Positions 10,512-20,055 of a DNA stretch of 64,000 nucleotides are shown here, piece by piece (position 1 is the first letter of the stretch; the number at the start of each line of letters is the position of its first letter). Under the pieces are notes generated by a model. The model did not search any database, had not been told where the DNA came from, and saw nothing but the letters and a program-made list of their open reading frames with translations. This DNA comes from Achatina immaculata. Its lineage: Eukaryota > Mollusca > Gastropoda > Stylommatophora > Achatinidae. The translations under genes were made by a program, and so were the position numbers. The stretch is taken from NCBI GenBank assembly GCA_009760885.1, contig CM019713.1, forward strand, positions 26,874,927 through 26,938,926. Reading direction: 5' to 3'.

Positions 10512-10923
10512 CAGGAAACTCTCTACCGTAGAGAGCGGAACAACAACACAACTCCTTCAGATCATCAGAGGAAGTACCCCTCAGACAAGTGTTTCGGCCC
10601 TTTAAACTCCTGACACTCTAAGGGGGGGGGGGGGTGGGCCCCCCTCTGGGTCATGACTCCCAGAGATCTTGTGAGTTGTTGCTTTTTTTCCCCCGGTCCC
10701 GGGATTGAACCCGTGATCTTCCACTTGCCACTGCACTTTTTGAAGTGCGTCTTTAGCGATCCAGCCACGGAGGACTGGTATTGGTTGTGGCAAATGAAAT
10801 TACTTATGTTCCCAATGCTTGTTTCGCATACTCCACAGCCAGCACGAGCCCTTTTCTGCTGTTTCTGAAAGGCTTCTCAATGCCCTTGCTCTTGCTTGTC
10901 CCTTTATGCCCAGTTGCTTACAT
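10512..10923 (-). mobile_element. SINE-like element inserted in LINE-B, with 9-bp TSD
   Basis: The LINE-B sequence is interrupted between two copies of AGGCATATG (10503-10511 and 10924-10932). On the minus strand the 412-bp insert contains a tRNA-like segment at about 10690-10775. This has an A-box-like GTGGCTGGATCGCTAAAG and a B-box-like GGGTTCAATCCC, as in RNA polymerase III promoters of tRNA-derived SINEs. The body after it (AACTCACAAGATCTCTGGGA, then the palindromic CTCTCTACGGTAGAGAG) recurs on the plus strand at 24493-24655. About 145 bases precede the tRNA-like part, so this may be a composite element. Confidence 0.7.
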
Positions 10924-11126
10924 AGGCATATGTTGCGATGGGAAAGATGCATGCCCTTAAAAATCTTATTTTTGTAGTTCTGTCTGTTCCTCTCCACAGA
11001 TTCTTTAGTTGTTTTATTTTCTGAAGGGTGATAGATGTCCTCATTTTAATTTCCTTCATTGTATCTCCATTATTAGTTAGTAGTGATCCAAGATATTCCA
11101 AACTCTCCACTTTTCCAGCTTTTCCT

Positions 11127-11129
<3 letters not shown>

Positions 11130-11186
<57 letters not shown>
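11130..11186. repeat. (TA)n microsatellite inside LINE-B
   Basis: An uninterrupted TA run within the LINE-B reverse transcriptase region. It replaces a few codons present in the copy at 30253-31301. Confidence 0.95.
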
Positions 11187-11188
<2 letters not shown>

Positions 11189-11635
11189 CTGCCTTCTTTG
11201 TTTTGTAAGTTGTCATCAATTTAGTTTTCTTCGCATTAAGATAGAGGTTTTGCTCTTCACTATTCTTACGGACTGACATAATTAGTTTTTCTATTCTTTT
11301 TTGTGTTGTGGACAGTAATACTGTATCATCAGCATATCTAATCTCTGGTAATTCATAACCTCCAATTGTTATGGCATCGTAATATTCTTTGTCTACATCT
11401 TCTCTAATATTCTTCATTATATTTTCAGTATACAAATTAAATAAGTAAGACGACAGTATACACCACAGAAGGACCCCTTGTTTTATGTCAAACCAAGTTG
11501 TTGTTTCGCCATTTATTCTTACTGCTGCCTGTTGGTATAGATACAGCAGTGATTTTAATTGTATCAAATGTGTTGGAAATCCCATTTTTTTCCATTATTT
11601 CTCAAAGTTTGTGATGTTGTACACAATTAAATGCA

Positions 11636-11835
11636 ATAACAGGTAAATTATACCAGTCCCTATAGTCAAGAAATAGGTAAATTATACTAGTCTCTATATG
11701 CACGAATAAGGCAAATTATACTAGTCTCAATAGGCATGAAGCAGGTAATATTTAACAATTTCACTAGATACAAAACAGGTAGATTATACCAGTCTCAAGA
11801 GTTACGAAGCAGGTACACACAAGGTAAATTAGAAC
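11636..11835. repeat. minisatellite, right part (interrupted by LINE-B)
   Basis: About five copies of the same GGTAAATTATACCAGTCTC-type unit as 9963-10086. The two parts form one array when LINE-B is removed. Confidence 0.8.
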
Positions 11836-12110
11836 AGTGAGTGACAACTGTCCAATCAATTAAATTATAACACAGACTAATGGACTGTAGCTCAGTTGCT
11901 AGGGGTGGGAGAGATCTTGTGATAAAAGTAAGTTCCAAACAGAAGACAGCCATGATAATGTAAAGCCTCTGATAAATCTCGTTTAGTGTAGGGGAGTGAG
12001 TCTCTAGACGGACTGTCAACAGAATCACACTTTCCTCTCTGTTTCTCAGTTTTTATTTACTCCTCACAAAAATATACCACCGTCTCAATGCTCCATGTTT
12101 CCTGTTCTAT
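11836..12110. other. region downstream of the innexin stop; candidate poly(A) signal
   Basis: On the minus strand an AATAAA hexamer lies at 12052-12057, about 410 bases after the innexin stop codon. It is a plausible poly(A) signal, but the choice is not provable from sequence alone. Confidence 0.35.
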
Positions 12111-12325
12111 TCAATAGAATATCATGGTATATTCATTATTTGCTAGAATATCATAATATATTCAATATTTTTTAGAATATCATAGTATATTCATTATTTG
12201 TCAGAATATCACAGTATATTCATTTTTTGTTAGAGTATCATAGTGTATTCATTATTTGTTAGAATATCATAGTATGTTCATTATTTGCTACAATATCATA
12301 GTATATTCATTATCTATTAGAAAAA
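12111..12325. repeat. ~30-bp AT-rich minisatellite
   Basis: About seven copies of a unit of the form TAGAATATCATAGTATATTC followed by ATTATTTGT. It lies in the likely 3' UTR or downstream flank of the innexin gene. Confidence 0.85.
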
Positions 12326-12467
12326 AATCCATTGTAAGACTCTGATACTCTACCATGTGTCCTCACTGAAATTAGCCAAGCGGCCTGTCTTCAGCAGAGC
12401 ATTGATCTCTTGGCGGCCAGTGTAAAAGCTCTGGTTATCTAGCCAAGTGAATGTGGTGTTTAGAATA

Positions 12468-13251
12468 TCAGTGATACCCTTCCCCTTTACTCTCCTCGGC
12501 CAATCCGTTCTTCATTTCCCAGGCACCAAACCCTCCATTATGTTGCGGGAAATGTACTTCCCCGTTCATTTTCGCGTGGGCAACTATAGGGGTCGCTACA
12601 TACACATCACGTGATTTTTTATACTTAATCCATATCTGACGCACGAGGTCAAGGGTCAGCATGTCCGTAGAGTTCACAGATATCATCCTAATCACAAATA
12701 CGCCGTCCCACTTTAGGTACTTAACTAGTTTAACAACAAGCTTCTTTCGTTTGTTATCACTCGTAGCAGACCTCCCCGGATACATTTCTGTCAAGTATTT
12801 AACCAGAAAGCGAGTTCTTATTGGTTCAATCAACAACTGAACAGTCCATTTGATAAAACTTACAGAATTTGCAAATAACATCAAAACTAAGCAGAACCAC
12901 AGCAACAAAAACATCTTTTCAAGGAACAAGTTGATCGCGAGAACACACTGCACTGTGTATGTTTGTACGTTCTGTATATTCCGGAGTTTAAAGTCGCAGA
13001 AAGCCACCCTAGGGAAATCGTACTCATCTTCCCATTGGCCGTTTTTAATATATGACGTCACAGCTGTCACCCCGAAGGTCCAATAGTTGGTCTTTAGGAA
13101 GGCGGATATGATGTAGAACTGACCAATGACATTGAGGAGGTAGAGAAGTTTGATGAAAAGGTAGATAAAGATGAGGTTGTTCCCGCAGCAATTTCGACGA
13201 AAAAGGAATATATTTGCCAGTGTTGCCAGTAGCCATGGTGCAGGCACACTC
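12468..13251 (-). CDS. innexin, last coding exon (TM3, second extracellular loop, TM4, C-tail)
   Basis: Innexins form gap-junction channels and hemichannels in invertebrate plasma membranes. This exon starts after a TTTCAG acceptor (13252-13253). It encodes a cytoplasmic segment ending RRNCCGNN, then TM3 (IFIYLFIKLLYLLNVIGQF). Extracellular loop 2 carries the family signature FPRVAFCDFKLRN...YTVQCVLAINLFLEK with its two Cys, and TM4 is MFLLLWFCLVLMLFANSVSF. A short tail ends KGEGYH with TGA at 12468-12470. The exon needs two bases from the preceding exon. The upstream exon at 17351-17484 supplies only one, so an exon is missing between them. The family assignment is firm; the orthologue is not determined. 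Confidence 0.92.
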
Positions 13252-13737
13252 CTGAAAGAAAAGGTGTTAAAAATTTTATTTTTAACTTCCTAACTTCCCA
13301 GCGTAGAAAAAGTGTCAAATATACTATTGTGTGCAAATATTAGTCATGGAAGGGACGTTATTCATCAACTTATATCTCCTGCGTAGTTCATTAGTTATTG
13401 CCCTTCCCTTGACACTAGAAAAGTAAATTCCAAGCCAAATTTTGTATCACAGAAGGAATGTCCTCGTTTTGTGAGGAAAACTTGTAAATAAGTAAAAGAC
13501 TATTCCCTTCCCATTTCACTAACACTATTTCCAGCCATTCTGTTGTCACTCACTATAGCTCGCTCCCCCCTTCCTTTATACCCTCCAGCCACTTCCATTT
13601 TGCTTACACTATTTCTAGCCATTCTATTGTCACTCACTATAGTCTGATACCCCCCTCCCCTTTCTTTTTTCTTTACACCTCCCCTCCACTTCCATTTTGC
13701 TTACTCTATTTCTAGCATTTTTATTTACTTTCACTAT
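13252..13737. other. innexin intron sequence with imperfect repeats
   Basis: Noncoding. At about 13500-13730 there are two to three imperfect copies of a pyrimidine-rich unit (CACTATTTCTAGCCATTC and TGTCACTCACTATAG). Confidence 0.6.
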
Positions 13738-14480
13738 CGATCAATCAATCAATCAATCAGTCAGTCAAGTGCCGTACCGCGTGGCGTAGGCGATCATTTC
13801 TCTCCACAATTCCCTGTCTTTAGACTTGATTATGAGATCCACCGGTGACTTTCTTCCTAGCCACACTCACAGCCCATCCAGTAACTTCTCTCTCTGTCTT
13901 CCTCTGTCTCTTCTTCCCTCAATTTTTTCCGGTTACCCCAGTGTGTTCCAATTTTCCTATTCTCAGAAAATGTCCTACAAATCTCGCTTGTTTGCCTCTG
14001 ATCTTTGCTGTAATTTGCCTTTTAACTCCAGCCTCTTTTAAGACTTCTTCATTGGTTTTCTTAGCTGTCCATAGTAACTTCAGCATCCTTTTTTATGAAC
14101 CACATTTCCATGGCCTCTATTTCTCGCTGAACTCTCTTATTCATGGATGATGCTTCACATCCATAAAAAAATTGGCTCGATGTAACATTTAAGTACTCGG
14201 AATCTTGTTTCCATTGATATGGATCTGTTGCACAAAATGTTTCTCATTTTCTGGAATACTGACTTGGCCTGAGCACGTCTGCTTTTTATTTCGTTGTGAC
14301 ATTTTCCATAAGCTGTTATAATTGTTCCTAAGTATCTATCAACTTGTTTCAGTTCTGTGCCATCGATGTTAATGCTAAATTTTAGTGGTATTCTTTTCTT
14401 TGAGATGATCATCACTTCAGTCTTCCTTTTATTCAGACTAAGACCTTTACTTTTCACTATAGGCACCTTTAAAATAGAGG
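13738..14480 (-). mobile_element. LINE-C 3' fragment with (GATT)n tail
   Basis: Minus-strand retrotransposon remnant in an innexin intron. The frame at about 14155-14455 encodes SLNKRKTEVMIISKKR, DGTELKQVDRYLGTIIT and SRRAQAKSVFQKMRNIL, the segment following the RT active site in RTE-like LINEs. The remainder to the 3' end is frameshifted. The tail is (GATT)n at 13738-13762. About 200 bases at its 3' end form an inverted repeat with 18171-18372. Confidence 0.8.
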
Positions 14481-14519
14481 AACCCCATGCCACCCCCACT
14501 TGGTTGTGTTGATTGAGAA

Positions 14520-14665
14520 ACTTGGAAATCTAATTCGCTGGAAGGGCGTCATCCCATCTTCTGATGTTGATATGGGAGATAAAATAAGGAAAACTAATAG
14601 GCTGGAAGGGCATCATCCCATCTTCTGATGTTGATATGGGAGATAAAATAAGGAAAACTAATGCA
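14520..14665. repeat. tandem duplication, unit about 68 bp
   Basis: Two nearly identical copies of a unit that includes CATCCCATCTTCTGATGTTG and ends AAATAAGGAAAACTAAT. No coding potential is seen. Confidence 0.8.
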
Positions 14666-14910
14666 GCTTACTACAACCATATTGATGAGAAACATAAAAT
14701 GGCAGATGCTGTGTTAGATACACCATGCAGAAATTGAATGTTACTTCTCAGTCGTTTCAACCTTCTGGAGTTGTAGAGTTATCAGTCCTTTCACTTCTCT
14801 AGCAGTGGCCTGTGGTTCGATTCCCTCTGTAGTCCCCACACTGAACTCAGGTGTTTAGGTTATTTCCCTGAGATAGAGAAGGTTGTGGAGCCAGGTGTGA
14901 TACTGACTAC

Positions 14911-14955
<45 letters not shown>

Positions 14956-15330
14956 GCGTGCCGACAGGTCAAGGAAAATGTTGGAACTAACATCATTTTG
15001 TTTATACTACACAAAGACAAGAAACACTTCTTGTAAGATGTGGGCACTAACGTCATAGGCTCTATACACCTTAGCGAAGCAGATGAATAAAATACAAACA
15101 CAAACATTACGTCATCTATAAGCGCCTGTTGAAAGGTGCATGACTCATCTTTTGTCATTCACAAAATAACAGATACTAACTGTAGTCTCTCCCCCCTTCC
15201 CCCCCCCCCCCGCCCCCCACCGTTTCACCTCCGGACTACCTGTCAGGCAGGTAGGAGCTTGACACCCATCTGTGGAAGTACTCAGCCACGTGGCCCAGTT
15301 GTTTGTCTCTCTTGTCCTGATCCATAAGGA
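14666..15330. other. innexin intron stretch with (CT)n
   Basis: Noncoding. It contains a (CT)n run at about 14911-14955 and a C-rich run at about 15188-15217. No recognised gene. Confidence 0.5.
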
Positions 15331-15455
15331 CTGTATCTGTAGTCAGACCTAGGGAAGAGGCGAACTTTGAGGCGAATATCGTGGCTTATGTTGCTACATT
15401 TATCTGCAGAACATTGTCAGCGGCCGTAGGTCACTGGAGTACGAGAATATGGAGA
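15331..15455 (+). other. candidate innexin exon in the wrong orientation
   Basis: The plus strand has a polypyrimidine tract and TCTGTAG acceptor-like site (to 15330). An open frame follows, reading about VRPREEANFEANIVAYVATF then ICRTLSA...IWRRC. This resembles the intracellular-loop segment of innexins (charged, then '+V.Y+A..I.R.L') that is missing between the flanking exons. Entry phase 1 matches the end of the 17351-17484 exon. A weak donor (GTGGAC near 15456) would give the phase 2 needed by the 13251 exon. It lies opposite to the gene's strand, so it could be an inversion, an assembly error or chance. Confidence 0.35.
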
Positions 15456-15621
15456 AGATGCACGTGGACAGATAAAGTGGAACAGAGATGATAACAGACA
15501 GGAAGAAGGTAACATTTTTCACATTTATGCAAGTATGAGATTAATTTTAATTAAAACTGTTTAAGCATGTCAAAAATATAAAGTAACGTTTACACTGAAA
15601 TGAAAGCCAAGTACATTACAT

Positions 15622-16285
15622 GTGTAGCTAATACTTTCCTACATGTGTAGCTAATACTTTCCTACATGTGTAGCTAATACTTTCCTACATGTGTAGCTAA
15701 TACTTTCCTACCTGTGTAGCTAATACTTTCCTACCTGTGTAGCTAATACTTTCCTACCTGTGTAGCTAATACTTTCCTACCTGTGTAGCTATATACTTTC
15801 CTACCTGTGGGGTTAATACTTTCCTACCTGTGGGGCTAATACTTTCCTACCTGTGTAGCTAATACTTTCCTACCTGTGTAGCTAATACTTTCCTACCTGT
15901 GTAGCTATATACTTTCCTACCTGTGGGGCTAATACTTTCCTACCTGTGTAGCTAATACTTTCCTACCTGTGTAGCTAATACTTTCCTACCTGTGTAGCTA
16001 TATACTTTCCTACCTGTGGGGTTAATACTTTCATACCTGTGTAGCTAATAGTTTCCTACCTGTGGGGCTAATACTTTCCGACCTGTGGGGCTAATACTTT
16101 CTTACCTGTGGGGCTAATACTTTCTTACCTGTGGGGCTAATACTTTCCTACCTGTGGGGCTAATACTTTCCGACCTGTGGGGCTAATAGTTTCCTACCTG
16201 TGGGGCTAATACTTTCCGACCTGTGTAGCTAATACTTTCCTACCTGTGGGGTTAATACTTTCCTACCTGTGGGGCTAATACTTTT
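15622..16285. repeat. 23-bp minisatellite, about 29 copies
   Basis: Unit TACCTGTGTAGCTAATACTTTCC (first 20: TACCTGTGTAGCTAATACTT). Two main variants, GTAGCT and GGGGCT/GGGGTT, alternate in blocks; rarer units carry ATAC insertions. It lies within an innexin intron. Confidence 0.95.
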
Positions 16286-16433
16286 CAAACAGTTTTGACA
16301 GGCTATATGCAGTTGTAGAAATAAAACAAACTATTTCATTTGATTCAAAATTAGTTTGGTTTTGTTAAAGGAAAAACTAACATCCGAAAGGACAACACAG
16401 TTCATATTACCCATTTATTTTCAAAGAACCCAA
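16286..16433. other. spacer between two minisatellites
   Basis: Unique AT-rich intron sequence; nothing recognised. Confidence 0.4.
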
Positions 16434-16852
16434 GGTGTGAATGACTCGACAGCGAAGAGTTTCTTAGTCTGAAGTCAGTGGGCCAAAGGTGTGACTGACT
16501 CGGCAGCAAAGAGTTTTAGTCTGAAGTCAGTGGGCCAAAGGTGTGACTGACTCGACAGCAAAGAGTTTCTTAGTCTGAAGTCAGTGGGCCAAAGGTGTGA
16601 CTGATTCGGCAGCAAAGAGTTTCTTAGTCTGAAGTCAGTGGGCCAAAGGTGTGACTGACTCGGCAGCAAAGAGTTTCTGAAGTCAGTGGGCCAAAGGTGT
16701 GACTGACTCGACAACAAAGAGTTTCTTAGTCTGAAGTCAGTAGGCCAAAGGTGTGACTGACTCGACAGCGAAGAGTTTCTTAGTCTGAAGTCAGTGGGCC
16801 AAAGGTGTGACTGACTCGACAGCGAAGAGTTTCTTAGTCTGAAGTCAGTATG
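16434..16852. repeat. 54-bp minisatellite, about 8 copies
   Basis: Unit begins GGTGTGACTGACTCGACAGC and ends AGTCAGTGGGCCAAA. Because 54 is divisible by 3 it leaves a long minus-strand open frame of an 18-residue repeat, which I treat as an artefact. Confidence 0.95.
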
Positions 16853-17350
16853 CTCTGCTGCTCCCACAGCTAAAACCCTTTGAACAGTAGATCAGTCGAC
16901 CATTAATACACCAGTCGACCACTAAACCAGTCTCCCAGCACCCCAGTCATTAGTACACCAGTCGACCACACAGTTCTGAGGACAGTTGTCTCCCAGCACC
17001 CCAGTCATTAGTACACCAGTCGACCACACAGTTCTGAGGACAGTTGGATGTTATCTCATGTCTTCAGTATCAGTTTGCACAATGAGGTACACTGGATTGC
17101 ACAAACGACTTTCCGTGTACGAAGAGAAGATGTGACACCACCTATAGTTACTTCGCAAGAATGAGGAAATACATCCCAGTTAAGAACGAGTGTATGATAC
17201 ATTTATGTTTTATAGAAAGTCCACTTTTGGATTCAGTTTTTATGTGTATAAATAACAGTGAAATTTATAACATTTGAGACAGAGATTTTTTAGACTGTGT
17301 CTCCATATTTTTCCTCACAAAGGGAGATAAGAGTTACTGTTGAACCTTAC
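16853..17350. other. innexin intron with a ~64-bp tandem duplication
   Basis: At about 16917-17046 a unit containing CTCCCAGCACCCCAGTCATT and CACAGTTCTGAGGACAGTTG is present twice. The remainder is unique noncoding sequence. Confidence 0.6.
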
Positions 17351-17484
17351 CCACGAGTTGCTCCACTTTAGCACCGGAAACCAGCTGCATTTTCTTCCAC
17401 AGAATTTGTGGTACTCGAAACATGATGGCGAGAGCTAGGAAGAAGGCGGTGGCCAGCCTGTAGAAGCTTACGTCGTTGCTGTAC
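17351..17484 (-). CDS. innexin, internal exon (TM2)
   Basis: Bounded by a CCCAG acceptor (17485-17486) and a GTAAGG donor (17345-17350). It encodes YSNDVSFYRLATAFFLALAI, then MFRVPQILWKKMQLVSGAKV and EQLV. This is the start of innexin TM2, with its conserved Pro, and the first cytoplasmic residues. The hallmark YYQWV-type pentapeptide is replaced by YSNDV. The entry phase fits the upstream exon: AG plus G makes Arg. The exon is 134 nt and leaves one base for the next exon. Confidence 0.88.
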
Positions 17485-17904
17485 CTGGGAAGCGTGTCAG
17501 CGCATAGAGTGAGAGAGATGGAGAGGAAGTAAAACCATAAGTGTTATAATTAACAGTAACGTAAAATATTTTACATATATCATTACCGGAATTAAGTTAT
17601 CATGAGGCGAAAAATAAATTACGGGAAATCTCCAAATAATCGACTGTAGACTGTGAGTCTTGTGAAAATGATATAAATAGCGGATATAAAGAGCAAGGGG
17701 ATATACATCACGGAAGAAAAGAAACTGATGACTATTGTTACAATGTTTTGGGTAGCAAAGTGGCTCGTGAGTGCCGTGTTCGATGGTTTGACTGTAGCCA
17801 GAGAGTCAGTGGTTCCCAACATTTTTTCAGGCTACCTCCCTCTTACCCACTAAACCACATCCGTAGCGCCCTCAATTTTATTTTCGTTCATCCCACCCCC
17901 TTTT
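17485..17904. other. innexin intron stretch
   Basis: Noncoding AT-rich sequence with no recognised repeat. Short open frames here are not supported. Confidence 0.4.
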
Positions 17905-18112
17905 CCCTCAGCGCCCCCTCTTCCCTCCTCTTGGATCATGTCAGCGCCCCCGTCTTACCTCCTCTTGGATCATGTCAGCGCCCCCGTCTTCCCTCCTCTT
18001 GGATCATGTCAGCGCCCCCTCTTTCCTCCTCTTGGATCATGTCAGCGCCCCTTCTTCCCTCCTCTTGGATCATGTCAGCGCCCCCTCTTTCCTCCTCTTG
18101 GATAATCTCAGA
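17905..18112. repeat. 33-bp minisatellite, about 6 copies
   Basis: Unit contains TCAGCGCCCCCTCTTTCCTC followed by CTCTTGGATCATG. Open frames on both strands result from its period being a multiple of 3. Confidence 0.92.
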
Positions 18113-18170
18113 GCACCCAGAGAGAGGGAGTACCGTTCAGTTCTGCTTTCGCTGCTGTATATTAACTGAA

Positions 18171-18372
18171 TTGTAAGAAAATTGGAACACATTGTGGCAG
18201 CTGGAAAAATTGAGGGAAGAAAAGGCAGAGGAAGACAGAGAGAGAAGTTACTGGATGGGCTGTCAGTGTGGCTAGGAAGAAAGTCACTGGCGGACCTCAT
18301 AATCAAGTCTAAAGACAGGGAATTGTGGAGAGAAATGGTCGCCTACGCCACGCGGCACGGCACTCGATTGTA
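18171..18372 (+). mobile_element. LINE-C 3' fragment, opposite orientation
   Basis: The plus strand encodes HIVAAGKIEGRKGRGRQREK, then LLDGLSVW and DRELWREMVAYATRHGT, the conserved C-terminal 'GR.R.+..D.L..W' and 'DR.LWR..+' end of this LINE. It is about 200 bp long and 5'-truncated, and is an inverted repeat of the 3' end of 13738-14480. Confidence 0.82.
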
Positions 18373-18479
18373 AGTATGTGTAAGTGACTCATCATAGAGC
18401 TGGGCATGGAAAGGGAGCTAGGCAAAGAACAGGCTCAACTGTTTCATAAAGACGCATAGGGGATATTGTGCTAGCTAAT

Positions 18480-18660
18480 CCATATATTCCAAACATTAGA
18501 GAATAATACGGTTATTGTCATGCCTGACTGCCCGCTCTTTGTCAGCTTCAGAACAGACTAGGTACCCATGTCCATATCTGGATGGCTTGGGCTCCGTCAG
18601 TTAGAAGTTACATCACTGATCTCATCATGAGAAAGGAGTGAACTATTCATTACGCTAATT
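18480..18660. mobile_element. SINE core relic
   Basis: Contains AGGTACCCATGTCCATATCT followed by GGATGGCTTGGG. This is similar to the core of the tRNA-derived SINE at 46370-46530 (AGGTACCCAGTTCTATAACT...). No tRNA-like head is left. Confidence 0.4.
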
Positions 18661-18839
18661 ATGCGCCCGGCGTGGAAGAGGATTCGTTAAATATTGTAAT
18701 AAAATATTTTCAATATTCTTTGATGCTAGAACAATATGATCTCCTTACAGTCTGTTGTGAGACAGACGGATGTTGGATGTTGAACAATTTGAACAAAAAT
18801 GCTAGAACAGATAGAGACATTCCCTGTTTCGCACAATTA

Positions 18840-19064
18840 GTCGTTTAGTTAGTCATTTAGTCAGCTATCAGTTAGTTAGTTGTTAATTAGTTAGTTAGCT
18901 AGCTAGTTTGTTAGTTAGTTAGTTTGTCAGTTAGTTAGTTAGTTAGCTTGTTAGTTAGCTAGCTAGTTACTTAGCTTGTTAGTTAATTTGTTAGTTAGCT
19001 TGTTAGTTAGTTATTAGTTAGTTAGTTAGTTAGCTTGTTAGTTAGTTAGTTAGTTAGTTAGCTT

Positions 19065-19096
<32 letters not shown>

Positions 19097-19142
19097 CTTA
19101 GTTAGTTAGTTAGTTAGTTGGGTAGTTAGCAAGTTAGCTTGC

Positions 19143-19189
<47 letters not shown>

Positions 19190-19192
19190 CTT

Positions 19193-19233
<41 letters not shown>

Positions 19234-19236
19234 CTT

Positions 19237-19281
<45 letters not shown>

Positions 19282-19577
19282 CTTGTTAGTTAGTTAGTTA
19301 GTTAGCTTGTTAGTTAGTTGGGTAGTTAGCTAGTTAGCTTGTTAGTTAGTTAGTTAGTTAGTAAGTTAGTTAGCTAGCTTCTTAGTTAGTTGGGTAGTTA
19401 GCAAGTTAGCATGCTAGTTAGTTAGTTAGTTAGTTAGCTTGTTAGTTAGTTAGTTAGTTAGTTAGCTTGTTAGTTAGTTGGGTAGTTAGCTAGTTAGCTT
19501 GTTAGTTAGTTCATTAGTTAGCTTGTTAGTTAGTTGGGTAGTTAGCTAGTTAGCTTGTTAGTTAGTTAGTTAGTTAG

Positions 19578-19616
<39 letters not shown>

Positions 19617-19891
19617 CTTGTTAGTTAGTTAGTTAGTTAGCTTGTTAGTTAGTTGGGTAGTTAGCTAGTTAGCTTGTTAGTTAGTTAGTTAGTTAGTAAG
19701 TTAGTTAGCTAGCTTCTTAGTTAGTTGGGTAGTTAGCAAGTTAGCATGCTAGTTAGTTAGTTAGTTAGTTAGCTTGTTAGTTAGTTAGTTAGTTAGTTAG
19801 CTTGTTAGTTAGTTGGGTAGTTAGCTAGTTAGCTTGTTAGTTAGTTCATTAGTTAGCTTGTTAGTTAGTTGGGTAGTTAGCTAGTTAGCTT

Positions 19892-19922
<31 letters not shown>

Positions 19923-19996
19923 GGGTAGTTAGCAAGTTAGCTTGCTAGTTAGTTAGTTAGTTGGGTAGTTAGCAAGTTAGCTTGCTAGTTAGTTAT

Positions 19997-20038
<42 letters not shown>

Positions 20039-20055
20039 GGTTAGTCTAGCTGGTT
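18840..20055. repeat. (TTAG)n array of about 1.2 kb with internal higher-order duplication
   Basis: Almost pure TTAG tetranucleotide DNA with sparse variants (GCTTG, GGGTAG, GCTAGC, TTCATT). Variant order is duplicated with a 335-bp offset: GTAAG at 19361 and 19696, TTCATT at 19510 and 19845. It lies in the intron between the innexin exons at 17484 and 21278. Confidence 0.95.

Larger units (their letters stand above)
10087..11635 (-). mobile_element. LINE-B: RTE-like retrotransposon, 5'-truncated
   Basis: A minus-strand LINE inserted in a minisatellite. From its 5' side (about 11585): GFPTHLIQLKSLLY, TTWFDIKQGV...CILSSYLFNLY, the RT active site EIRYADDTVLLSTT (near 11310-11345) and NLYLNAKKTKLM. 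Further on are ACETWTLKKTAEKHINAFEC, RKLKYCGHIKRHNNLEKT and GKRKKGRPKRRWLQDIVDDL, ending KFLKGHAHE. The tail is ATGA/GAAT-type (about 10093-10104). It contains a (TA)n block at 11130-11186 and a SINE-like insert at 10512-10923, so it is not functional. Other copies lie at 30253-31301 and 42070-42732. Confidence 0.88.

Noticed and set aside
16475..16867. 130-codon minus-strand frame with 18-residue repeats
   Set aside because: It is the 54-bp minisatellite read in phase; the stops are absent only because the period is divisible by 3.
18840..20055. Telomere-like repeat
   Set aside because: The unit is TTAG, not TTAGG or TTAGGG, and it is embedded in an intron with no orientation switch or end.
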